From: Candidatus Rifleibacteriota bacterium | GTDB taxonomy: Bacteria; UBP17; UBA6191; JACPRK01 | Assembly (NCBI GenBank): GCA_016213865.1 | Contig: JACQZL010000018.1 | Span: 1 to 8,842 of the forward strand | Length of the DNA stretch: 8,842 bases | Reading direction: 5' to 3' | Made by a program: the position numbers and the translations under genes | Notes under the pieces: generated by a model | What the model was told of the DNA's origin: nothing | Database searches by the model: none | What the model saw: the letters and a program-made list of their open reading frames with translations, nothing else | Part shown: positions 1 to 6,148 of the stretch, piece after piece | How positions within the stretch are numbered: the stretch's first letter is position 1 | How the letters are laid out: every line of letters starts with the position of its first letter

Positions 1-46
1 CCCGCCCGCTCTGGGCGCGCCTTGCGGGCGGGGACACGCCCCGCCC
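1..46. repeat. GC-rich overlapping inverted repeats (REP-like)
   Basis: Two mutually exclusive stems can form. Bases 1-9 pair perfectly with 24-32 around a 14-nt loop that contains the 8-bp palindrome GGCGCGCC (14-21). Alternatively, bases 26-33 (GGGCGGGG) pair perfectly with 39-46 (CCCCGCCC) around a 5-nt loop. The second unit, followed by CTAC, resembles dispersed intergenic palindromes common in GC-rich genomes. That resemblance is from memory and was not searched. The first arm starts at base 1, so the element may continue outside the window. Confidence 0.5.
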
Positions 47-63
47 CTACGTCGCGCACTGTC

Positions 64-222
64 CGGCCAGTGAGACCGGATTTGACCGGTGCCCTTCCGC
101 CCTCCTTGGGCCGGTGCGGCGAGTCTGCCGGAGAACGCCCGCGGTCGCACCAGATTGCCTCACCGGGGCGAGGCGTCGCCTGGGCACAGATGTCTCACCG
201 GGGCAGAATGGGTCAGCAGGGC
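64..222. repeat. Degenerate ~19-nt repeat, three direct copies plus a possible inverted copy
   Basis: Copies lie at 151-169, 187-204 and 204-222. The first two share CAGAT at their left end and an identical 11-mer, CTCACCGGGGC, at 159-169 and 194-204. The third matches the first at 14 of 19 positions. A partial inverted copy lies at about 64-76, where GTGAGAC at 70-76 is the reverse complement of GTCTCAC at 192-198. Multiple short terminal repeats of this kind occur at the ends of some insertion sequences, for example the IS21 family. No transposase is present, so the repeats could mark a solo end, a MITE-like remnant or a regulatory array. I see no gene in 1-287. Confidence 0.35.
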
Positions 223-243
223 GAGACGGTCCGTCCCGAGCCT

Positions 244-287
244 CCCCCACCCCTGCCCTCCCCCTCCGGGGGAGGGTGGGGCGGGGG
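244..287. repeat. Strong GC hairpin directly after the sigma-54 regulator gene
   Basis: The 44-nt segment folds on itself. Bases 260-264 pair with 268-272, 259 with 273, 256-258 with 274-276, 250-253 with 278-281 and 244-248 with 283-287. There is one mismatch (249/282), a G-T wobble with a bulge near 254-255, and a 3-nt loop. It touches the stop codon of the minus-strand gene (288-290). No T-tract follows on the minus strand, so it is not a canonical intrinsic terminator. It may block 3' exonucleases or stall polymerase, or be a copy of a dispersed intergenic palindrome. Confidence 0.65.
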
Positions 288-1691
288 TCAGCCTTCGTCC
301 CGGGTGCGCACCCCGTAGGACTTGAGCTTCCGGTGAAGCGTGCGCCGGTCGATGCCGAGGGCCTGCGCCGAGCGGCTCACGTTGCCCGATAGGCGCTCGA
401 GCGTGGAGAGAATCAGGAGCTTCTCCTGCTCTTCCAGCGTCATGGGCGCGCCGGCGCCGGGCGCCGGCGGAGCCAAGAGAGCAGCCGGTGCGACCGGCGG
501 TGCAACGGAAGGTTCGGCCTGCAATGCCGATTGCGGCCCGGGCGGAGGGAAGGCGATCGCTTGCAGCTCGGGACCCTGGCTGAGCAGGATGGAGCGTTCG
601 ATCTGGTTCTCCAGCTCGCGCACGTTGCCGGGCCAGGAGTAGGTCTGGAACGCTGCCAGCAGGTCCGCCGACGCTCGGCGGCGCTGGCGGACCCCGACTT
701 TGCGGACGATCAGGTGTTCGACCAGCTCCGGAAGGTCTTCCAGGCGGCCGCGCAGCGGAGGCATCTCGATGCTGACCACATTGAGACGGTAGTAGAGGTC
801 CTCGCGAAACGTCCGCTCCGAGACCATCCTGCGCAGCTCGCGGTTCGTGGCCGCCACGATGCGGAAGTCGACCGAGCGCTCCTTGGTGTCGCCGATGGGG
901 CGGAAGCGACGGGTGTCCAGGACCCGCAGCAGCTTGACCTGCATCGGCAGAGTCATCTCGCCGACCTCATCGAGGAACAGGGTGCCGCCGTCGGCAACGT
1001 CGAACAGGCCCGGTTTGTCGAAGAGCGCCCCCGTGAAGGCGCCCTTCTTGTGCCCGAAAAGCTCGCTCTCCAGAAGGCTCTCCTGGAAGGCGCCACAGTT
1101 GACAGCAATGAAGGCACCGGCCGCCCGCGGCGACAAGTCGTGGATGGCTCGTGCGACCAGTTCCTTGCCCGTGCCGCTCTCGCCCGTGATCAGAATGGCC
1201 CCCCCGGACGGCGCAACCTGCCGGATCATCTCCCGGACGCGGGACATGGCGGCCCCGGAACCGATCAGCGTCGGCTGCCCCGAGCGGTAGGAGACCTCGC
1301 GTTCCAGAAGCGTCACGCGCCGCCGGATCTCGGATTTCTCGGCCGCCTTGAGGCAGAGCTCCTGAAGTGCCCGGAGATGGGCCGGCTTGGTCAAGTAGTC
1401 GTACGCGCCAAGGCGCATTGCCTGCAGGCCCTTTTCGAGGGTCGCATCGGCAGTGAGCATGATCGCTTCGGTCCCCGGGCTGACTTCCTTGAGCTGGCGC
1501 AGCAGATCGACCCCGTCCATGTCCGGCAGGCGGATGTCCAGGACGGCCACGTCGAAGCTCTCTTCCGACACGAGCGCCAGGGCCTGCGCGGCCGTGCCGA
1601 CCCCCGAGACGGAGAACTCGGGCCCGCTCAGGCTGCGAATGAGAACGTCCCGGAGGGGAGCCTCGTCATCGACCACCAGGACACGGCGCAT
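288..1691 (-). CDS. NtrC-family sigma-54-dependent response regulator
   Basis: A transcriptional activator of 467 aa that should act with sigma-54 RNA polymerase once phosphorylated. An N-terminal receiver domain (1-118) has the acidic pair D8/D9, phosphoacceptor D52, T80 and K102. The central AAA+ domain (about 141-370) has Walker A GESGTGKE (170-177), an intact sigma-54-contacting GAFTGA loop (217-222), Walker B LFLDE (238-242) and the WPGNVREL sensor II region (353-360). A Pro/Ala-rich linker (about 382-416) leads to a Fis-type helix-turn-helix (about 437-460). Length and order are normal for the AtoC/ZraR/NtrC group. The ATG at 1691 lies 7 nt after the stop of the mutase gene, so the two are probably cotranscribed. 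The PAS kinase at 3800-4960 is the obvious partner, although two genes separate them. Target genes cannot be read from this window, and no convincing -24/-12 promoter was seen. Confidence 0.96.
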   Translation of the reverse strand: MRRVLVVDDEAPLRDVLIRSLSGPEFSVSGVGTAAQALALVSEESFDVAVLDIRLPDMDGVDLLRQLKEVSPGTEAIMLTADATLEKGLQAMRLGAYDYLTKPAHLRALQELCLKAAEKSEIRRRVTLLEREVSYRSGQPTLIGSGAAMSRVREMIRQVAPSGGAILITGESGTGKELVARAIHDLSPRAAGAFIAVNCGAFQESLLESELFGHKKGAFTGALFDKPGLFDVADGGTLFLDEVGEMTLPMQVKLLRVLDTRRFRPIGDTKERSVDFRIVAATNRELRRMVSERTFREDLYYRLNVVSIEMPPLRGRLEDLPELVEHLIVRKVGVRQRRRASADLLAAFQTYSWPGNVRELENQIERSILLSQGPELQAIAFPPPGPQSALQAEPSVAPPVAPAALLAPPAPGAGAPMTLEEQEKLLILSTLERLSGNVSRSAQALGIDRRTLHRKLKSYGVRTRDEG

Positions 1692-1698
1692 GGCCAGC

Positions 1699-3036
1699 TC
1701 AGTCTCCCGCCAGGAGGGCTTTCACCTCTTCCAGCTTCCGCTTCATGAGGTCCTCGGAGTTGGCCTCCAGATTGATACGCAGCAGAGGCTCGGTGTTGGA
1801 CTTGCGCAGGTTGAACCACCAGTCCGGGCAATCGACCGACAGGCCGTCCAGCTTGCTCAGCTCGCCCTTGCCCGAGAAGACCTCCTCGACCCTGGCCAGG
1901 ACCGCATCCTGGTCCTTGACGTGGAAGTTGATCTCGCCCGACCGGTGGTAGCGGGCCAGCGGCTTGACCAGCTCGGCCATGGTCTGGTCGGTCGTGCTGA
2001 GGATCTCGAGCACCTTGAGGGCCGCGAGGATGCCCGAATCGAGAAAGAACTTGTCCTTGAAGTAGAAGTGCCCCGACAGCTCGCCCGCCAGTACGGCGTT
2101 CTCCTGTCGCATCATCTGTTTGATGAAGGAGTGGCCGACCCGGCACTTCTTGGCGACGCCGCCCAACCGTTCGATGTCCTCCTTGACGGCCCGGCTCGAA
2201 CGCAGGTCGTAGAGCACCGTGGCCCCGGGGTGACGGCGCAGCTCCGCGCGGCCGATGAGGGCCGTCACCAGGTCTCCGCTGACCGCCTGGCCCAGGTTGT
2301 CGACGAACGCAACGCGGTCGCCGTCGCCGTCGAAGGCGATGCCCAGGTCGGCCCTTCGGGCCAGCACCTGGTCTTGCAGCGGCCGGATGTTCTCGGGGAG
2401 GAGCGGGTTCGGCTCGTGATTGGGGAAGTTGCCATCGGGCTCCAGGAACATGCCCTCGATCTCGGGATAGTACCGCTGCAGGATGCGGAACTCGCGTACG
2501 CCCGTGACCCCGTTGGCCGAGTCGGCCACGAGGCGCAGGGGTCGATTGCCCAGCTTGACCAGCTTGGCCAGGAACTGATGATAGTCCTCGAAGACCTCCC
2601 GCTCCGAGAGCGAGCCGCGCCGGGCGGCCGGCTCGAAGCGCAAAGCCGGGCCCGCGACCCACTTTTCGATGTCCCCTATGCCCGTATCGAAGGAGACGGG
2701 AGTGGCGCCCGGCCCACACATCTTGAAGCCGTTGTACGCGCCCGGGTTGTGACTCGCGGTCACCTGGATGCCGCCCTCGGTGCCATAGAAGGCGGTCGCG
2801 AAATTGAGCATCGGCGTGCTGACGAGGCCGATGTCCGTGACCTCGGCGCCGGCATCCCTGGCGCCTTCGACGACGGCGCGGGCGAGGCCGGGCGAGGAGA
2901 CGCGCATGTCGCGGCCCACGGTGACGGACCGGGCCTTGCGCAGTGTCACGAAAGCCTGGCCGATGCGTCGGGCCAGCACCTCGTCGATCTGATCGGGAAC
3001 GATCCCGCGGATGTCGTAGGCTTTGAAGATGCTCAT
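1699..3036 (-). CDS. Phosphomannomutase/phosphoglucomutase (AlgC/ManB type)
   Basis: A 445-aa alpha-D-phosphohexomutase that interconverts hexose 6-phosphate and 1-phosphate, supplying sugar-1-phosphates for nucleotide-sugar, exopolysaccharide and LPS synthesis in the cytoplasm. The N-terminus carries YDIRG (7-11). The active-site phosphoserine loop is TASHNP (93-98, S95), the Mg-binding loop DGDGDR (236-241), the sugar-specificity loop GELSGH (318-323) and the phosphate-binding loop RKSNTEP (411-417). All four catalytic loops are complete. GEXSGH is typical of the PMM/PGM branch, which usually accepts both mannose and glucose phosphates, so substrate preference is not settled. The ATG at 3036 has an AGGGAG Shine-Dalgarno at 3045-3050 with 8-nt spacing. 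It lies 30 nt after the DUF4159 gene and 7 nt before the sigma-54 activator, inside a two-component operon, which suggests that envelope polysaccharide supply is tied to that signalling pair (inference). Confidence 0.95.
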   Translation of the reverse strand: MSIFKAYDIRGIVPDQIDEVLARRIGQAFVTLRKARSVTVGRDMRVSSPGLARAVVEGARDAGAEVTDIGLVSTPMLNFATAFYGTEGGIQVTASHNPGAYNGFKMCGPGATPVSFDTGIGDIEKWVAGPALRFEPAARRGSLSEREVFEDYHQFLAKLVKLGNRPLRLVADSANGVTGVREFRILQRYYPEIEGMFLEPDGNFPNHEPNPLLPENIRPLQDQVLARRADLGIAFDGDGDRVAFVDNLGQAVSGDLVTALIGRAELRRHPGATVLYDLRSSRAVKEDIERLGGVAKKCRVGHSFIKQMMRQENAVLAGELSGHFYFKDKFFLDSGILAALKVLEILSTTDQTMAELVKPLARYHRSGEINFHVKDQDAVLARVEEVFSGKGELSKLDGLSVDCPDWWFNLRKSNTEPLLRINLEANSEDLMKRKLEEVKALLAGD

Positions 3037-3066
3037 GGTTCGCTCTCCCTGGGGGTCATCGGAGGA

Positions 3067-3747
3067 TCAGTGCGTCAGGGCATAAACCACGACGTTGAGT
3101 GCCATCTGCAGCGCGGCCTCGCGCTTGGCCGGCGGGTCCCGGTGTACATCCGGGTCCTCGAGGCCGTCGCCGAGGTCGGTGTTGTACGAGTAGTAGACGA
3201 TCATCCGGCCCTCGTGGAAGAGGGCGTATCCGTGGGGCGGGCCGCCGTGGTGCTCATGGATCTTCGGGAGGCCGGCGGTCAGCGTGTAGAAGCAGCGGTA
3301 GATCTCGTGGTCCCTGGGCAACTCCACCAGTTGCTTGTCGGGGAAGAGCTTCTTGAGGGCCGGGCGCAAGGACTCGTCCATCCCGTAGTTGTCGTCCACC
3401 CACCAGAAACCGCCGCTGGTCAGGTACCGTCGCAGCCTGTCGGCCTCCTCGGCCGAGAAGGAGATGTTGCCGTGGCCGGTGGCGAAGAGGAACGGGTAGC
3501 TGAAGACGTCGTTCGACCGCAAGGTGACCGTCGCTTCCTTGCGGGCCGCCCGGAGGGTCGTGCGGGACGAAAGCTCGCGCAAGAGGTTGGTCAGGCTGGA
3601 CGGATTCGCGTACCAGTCACCGCCACCCGAGTAGTGCAGCCGTCCGATGGTGAAGCGGCTGTCGAGCAACGGATCGGCCGCCAGAGTACCGGCGGCAGTG
3701 GTCAACCAGAGAGCGGTCGCAGCCAGGAAGAGAGTGGAGAATCGCAT
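3067..3747 (-). CDS. Secreted DUF4159-domain protein
   Basis: A 226-aa protein of unknown biochemical function. Residues 1-23 form a typical signal peptide: a short basic start (MRF), a hydrophobic core and a likely cleavage after TLA before ADPL, so the mature protein should be periplasmic or outside the cell. The rest matches the DUF4159 family as I know it: YSGGGDWYANP (39-49), ATGHGNISFSAEEAD (about 89-103), GGFWWVDDNYGMD in mid-domain, then KIHEHHGGPP, YYSYNTDLGDGLED and VHRDP near the C-terminus. The many conserved His, Asp and aromatic residues are compatible with an enzyme or binding fold, but no catalytic role is established to my knowledge. Family members often sit in MoxR/DUF58/BatA-type gene clusters. 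Here the gene instead lies between a histidine kinase (52-nt gap) and a sugar-phosphate mutase (30-nt gap). Confidence 0.9.
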   Translation of the reverse strand: MRFSTLFLAATALWLTTAAGTLAADPLLDSRFTIGRLHYSGGGDWYANPSSLTNLLRELSSRTTLRAARKEATVTLRSNDVFSYPFLFATGHGNISFSAEEADRLRRYLTSGGFWWVDDNYGMDESLRPALKKLFPDKQLVELPRDHEIYRCFYTLTAGLPKIHEHHGGPPHGYALFHEGRMIVYYSYNTDLGDGLEDPDVHRDPPAKREAALQMALNVVVYALTH

Positions 3748-3777
3748 GTTGCCGGCCCCGTCCCTGAGGCCCGCGCC

Positions 3778-3807
3778 ATCATAACGCTCTGCCGGACCGT
3801 CAGTCGA
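3778..3807 (-). promoter_or_regulatory. Candidate internal sigma-70-type promoter before the DUF4159 gene
   Basis: On the minus strand a TCGACT element (3802-3807) precedes TATGAT (3778-3783) by 18 nt. These match the -35 and -10 consensus at 4/6 and 5/6. Transcription would start near 3771, about 24 nt before the ATG at 3747. The site spans the end of the kinase gene and the 52-nt gap after it, so DUF4159, the mutase and the activator could be expressed partly independently of the kinase. The match is by eye only. Confidence 0.35.
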
Positions 3808-4960
3808 CAGTCAAGATGTCGCGGACAGGCAGGACGACCCTGAACCGACTGCCCTGTCCGGGAGTGCTGGCCACCTCGATCGTACCGTCGTGCTCCTCGA
3901 CGATGCGCTGGCAGATGGCGAGGCCCAGGCCGGTGCCGCCTCTGGCGCTCTTGCGAGTGAAAAAGGGCTCGAAGACGTGGGGCAGGTCGGCAGCCGAGAT
4001 CCCGGGACCGGTGTCGGCCACCTCGAGGACGACGGCCCCGATGGGGCTGACGACGAGCTCTCCTCCGGGCTGTCCCATGGCCGGCGCCCGCCGAGCGACG
4101 AGGGTCAGCGTCCCGCGTGAGTCCATCGCCTCGACAGCGTTCTCGATCAGGTTGATGAAGACGCGCAGCATCCGCTCGTGGTCGAAGAGGATGGGGGGAA
4201 CGTCCGGCTCGAGCTCTTCGCGAAGGAGCAGCTCGGGGCCCTTCTTGGCGTGCGCCGCAGCCTGGCGAAGGCACGCCACGATGTCGTCCTTGCGGTAGTG
4301 GGCCTCCGTCTTGCGCGAATAGGAGAGGATCTCGTGGACCGTCCGGTCGGCGCGCTGGATCTCTCGTCGAACCACGTCGAGGTACGAGCTGGGATCGTCG
4401 CCGCGGGCCAGCCGCACCTCCAGCACATCCAGGGCGGCGCGGATCGTGTGGAGCGGATTGCGAATCTCATGCGCCACGCCTGCCGCCATCGTACCCAGGG
4501 CCGCCATCATCTCGGAGTGGCGGGCCCGCTCCCGCAGGCGGGCGACATCCGACAGATCGCGGAAGATGACGACGTAGCCCAGCACCCGGCGGCGGCTGTT
4601 GACCAGGTTCGAGATGGAAAACCCCAGCGGCAAGACCCGCCCGTCGGTGCGCACGATGGCGCCCTCGAATTGCTGGCGGCTGGGGATCAGGGCCGGAGTG
4701 CGGCGGCGGTACTGATTGATGCTGCTGATCAGCGGCCGGAACCGGTCGTGCGAGATGAGCAGCGTGCCGATGAACTGGTCGCGATCGACCTCGAAGATCC
4801 GGGCGGCCTCACCGTTGATGAAGAGCACCCGGGACGTGACGTCCACGACGAGGATGCCGCTGGGGAGGCACTCGAGTACCTGGCGGCCGAAGCTCTCTAC
4901 GCGTACCGGTGGGGTCACTACAGAACTCGAGGTTGTCCCTTCGGGGCCGGTATGATACAA
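3800..4960 (-). CDS. PAS-domain sensor histidine kinase (NtrB-like, soluble)
   Basis: A kinase of 386 aa that should autophosphorylate on His and pass the phosphate to a response regulator, most likely the sigma-54 activator in the same operon. A PAS domain spans about 23-140. The DHp domain follows with AHEIRNPL (163-170), whose H164 is the phosphoacceptor. The HATPase_c domain has the N-box NLIENAVEA (270-278), the G1 box DTGPG (316-320), the F-box FEPFF (330-334) and the G2 box GGTGLGL (341-347). All catalytic boxes are intact. No transmembrane segment or signal peptide is seen, so it should sense a cytoplasmic cue or partner through PAS. The start is uncertain. The longest frame begins with TTG at 4960, and a GTG at 4918 would remove 14 residues without touching PAS; neither has a good Shine-Dalgarno. 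The gene is divergent from the TPR gene and heads the four-gene minus operon. Confidence 0.94.
   Translation of the reverse strand: MYHTGPEGTTSSSVVTPPVRVESFGRQVLECLPSGILVVDVTSRVLFINGEAARIFEVDRDQFIGTLLISHDRFRPLISSINQYRRRTPALIPSRQQFEGAIVRTDGRVLPLGFSISNLVNSRRRVLGYVVIFRDLSDVARLRERARHSEMMAALGTMAAGVAHEIRNPLHTIRAALDVLEVRLARGDDPSSYLDVVRREIQRADRTVHEILSYSRKTEAHYRKDDIVACLRQAAAHAKKGPELLLREELEPDVPPILFDHERMLRVFINLIENAVEAMDSRGTLTLVARRAPAMGQPGGELVVSPIGAVVLEVADTGPGISAADLPHVFEPFFTRKSARGGTGLGLAICQRIVEEHDGTIEVASTPGQGSRFRVVLPVRDILTVD
4951..4957. promoter_or_regulatory. AT-rich palindromic site in the divergent kinase/TPR region
   Basis: The spacer between the kinase and TPR genes is very GC-rich except for GTATGATAC (4950-4958), an odd palindrome centred on a G. 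It reads as a -10-like TATGAT on the plus strand (4951-4956) and TATCAT on the minus strand (4952-4957). No matching -35 was found at normal spacing on either strand. It could be a shared melting site or an operator. If it is the kinase's -10, translation must start at the GTG at 4918 rather than the TTG at 4960. Confidence 0.25.
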
Positions 4961-5046
4961 GTCGAGTGTCCCGGCCCGGCGCCGCCCAGTCTAGCACGCC
5001 CCAAACCGTGTCGCCGGGCCCGATGCGATCCCCCACCAGGCGGACC

Positions 5047-5394
5047 ATGAGCGAACCCAAGGAATTCACGCGCTACCTCAAGAAGGTCACCGACGAGGAC
5101 ATCACCCGTCTGGAAGAGCTTGCCCGGGAAAACCCCACGGACCTGGACATCCTCGACTGGTTGGCGTTCGCGCTCTACTCCAGCGGCCGTTACGAACGCG
5201 CGGTCCAAGTCTACGAGCAGTGCATCTCACTGGAGCCCGACATGGCCAGCTTCCACTACTTCCTCGGCAGCTCCTGCTACCAGATGGGGGCAATGGATCG
5301 GGCGGAGGCCGAGTGGCGCCGGGTCATGGAAATGGACCACGACGGCAAGTTCCGCTCCCGCGCCTCGGAAAAGCTGAAGCTGCTGACCCGCTGA
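5047..5394 (+). CDS. Small TPR-repeat protein
   Basis: A 115-aa protein with two tetratricopeptide repeats at about 33-66 and 67-100. The helix-pair pattern is clear: W38-L39-A40, G47-R48-Y49, A52 and P64 in the first; G74, G81, A86 and the following Trp in the second. A charged N-terminal helix and a short basic C-terminal helix flank them. No signal peptide or membrane segment is present, so it is likely a cytoplasmic scaffold for protein-protein contact. The frame is open back to 4909, but the upstream part has atypical composition. The ATG at 5047 starts a natural protein (MSEPKEF) and has AGGCGG at 5038-5043. It is the only plus-strand gene here, divergent from the kinase and convergent with the response regulator at 5541-6143. 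A specific function cannot be assigned. Confidence 0.85.
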   Translation: MSEPKEFTRYLKKVTDEDITRLEELARENPTDLDILDWLAFALYSSGRYERAVQVYEQCISLEPDMASFHYFLGSSCYQMGAMDRAEAEWRRVMEMDHDGKFRSRASEKLKLLTR

Positions 5395-5540
5395 CTTGCT
5401 GCCCCCGATCGGCTTCGAGCCGGCCACGATTTGAGGGCTGCGGGGCTGCGGGGCTGCGGGCTGCAGGGGCGCGGCCGCGGATTCACAAGCCCCGAGCCGG
5501 TGGTGTCGCCGGGCCGTCACCGAGGGGCGTGGGTGGCCGC
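5395..5540. other. Convergent intergenic spacer, GC-rich, no gene
   Basis: This spacer lies between the ends of the TPR gene and the response-regulator gene. It holds a small hairpin, CGGCT-TCG-AGCCG (5410-5422), soon after the TPR stop. It also holds an inverted pair GGGGC (5466-5470)/GCCCC (5489-5493) enclosing most of the palindrome CGCGGCCGCG (5470-5479). None is followed by a T-tract on either strand, so any transcription stop here would not be a classical intrinsic terminator. Confidence 0.5.
5434..5464. repeat. 8-bp tandem repeat, about four units
   Basis: Units of GGGGCTGC follow each other at 5442-5449 and 5450-5457. A one-base variant (AGGGCTGC) precedes them at 5434-5441, and a 7-nt unit (GGGCTGC) follows at 5458-5464. 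The repeat lies between convergent genes, and copy number could vary by replication slippage. It is outside any credible coding frame. Confidence 0.7.
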
Positions 5541-6143
5541 TCAGGCGACGAGGCGCTCCATCCGTCGCAGGAGATCGCTGGCCCGCTCGACCTGCTGGCG
5601 GATGACCTCGGCCACCTGGCGCGGCTCGATGCGAGCCGATTCCTCGAGCATCTCGGCGATCGTGCCAAGGGCCTGGATCGGGTTGCGGAACTCCGCGGCG
5701 ATCATCTGCAGGTTCTCGCGCAGGACCTCGTTCTCGCGGGCCGGCGTGACCTGCTCGAGCTTGAAGCCTTGCTCGAGGAAACTATGGATCGAGCGCGCAA
5801 TCTCGCGCATGTTGACCGGCTTGGCCCAGATGTCGCTGGCCCCGGCCTCCATCCCTTCCTTCTTGACCTTGTCGGGAGTGCTGCCGGTGACCATGATGAT
5901 GGGGATCGCCTCGGTGTGCGGATCGTGGCGGAGGATCTTGCACACCTCGTACCCGGTGACGCCCGGCATCACGATGTCGAGGAGGATGACGTCCGGCTTC
6001 TCCTGCAAAATCTGCTCGAGCGCTTCCATCCCGCTGCCGGCCGTGCGCACTTCGAAGCCTTCCTTCTCGAGACCGTCCTTGATGATGCGGAGGATGACCC
6101 GGTTGTCATCGACCGCAAGAACCCTGGTGCGCTGCGGAGCCAT
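5541..6143 (-). CDS. Response regulator with degenerate HisKA/DHp-like C-terminus
   Basis: A 200-aa protein. Residues 1-125 are a complete receiver domain with acidic residues D12/D13, phosphoacceptor D56 in LLDIVMP, T86 and K108. No DNA-binding or known enzymatic output domain follows. Residues about 137-199 form two predicted long helices resembling a kinase dimerisation domain. The stretch MIAAEFRNPIQALG (147-160) aligns with the GVAHEIRNPLHTIR region of the kinase in this same window, but the phospho-accepting His is Ala150. There is no ATPase domain. Residues 161-199 keep the coiled pattern of the second DHp helix. The frame is open back to 6365, but the ATG at 6143 opens directly on the receiver fold and sits 5 nt after the pgpA stop, so it is chosen. 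The protein may dimerise or act as a phosphate sink or decoy (inference). Confidence 0.9.
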   Translation of the reverse strand: MAPQRTRVLAVDDNRVILRIIKDGLEKEGFEVRTAGSGMEALEQILQEKPDVILLDIVMPGVTGYEVCKILRHDPHTEAIPIIMVTGSTPDKVKKEGMEAGASDIWAKPVNMREIARSIHSFLEQGFKLEQVTPARENEVLRENLQMIAAEFRNPIQALGTIAEMLEESARIEPRQVAEVIRQQVERASDLLRRMERLVA

Positions 6144-6148
6144 CGGTG

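Noticed and set aside
64..222. CRISPR array
   Set aside because: The repeats are degenerate, only three in number and almost abutting, with no regular unique spacers and no cas genes nearby.
22..392. Several plus- and minus-strand frames of 60-100 codons at the left edge
   Set aside because: They run through the GC-rich palindromes and short repeats, have no Shine-Dalgarno support and encode Pro/Arg/Gly-rich low-complexity peptides.
531..1748. Plus-strand frame of 405 codons opposite the sigma-54 activator
   Set aside because: It is antisense to a clear NtrC-family gene and has no domain signature.
1453..3843. Very long open frame (796 codons) on the plus strand opposite the activator, mutase and DUF4159 genes
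   Set aside because: It runs antisense across three genes with complete conserved motifs. Its translation is low-complexity, rich in Val, Gly, Arg, Asp and Glu, with no recognisable domain. High G/C third-position bias on the minus strand explains the lack of stops.
4909..5046. N-terminal extension of the TPR protein to 4909
   Set aside because: It overlaps the start of the kinase gene and the divergent spacer, has Ser/Arg/Pro-rich composition unlike the TPR part, and the ATG at 5047 has an AGGCGG upstream.
5410..5422. Small hairpin after the TPR gene as an intrinsic terminator
   Set aside because: It has only five pairs and no following T-tract, so I do not call it a terminator.
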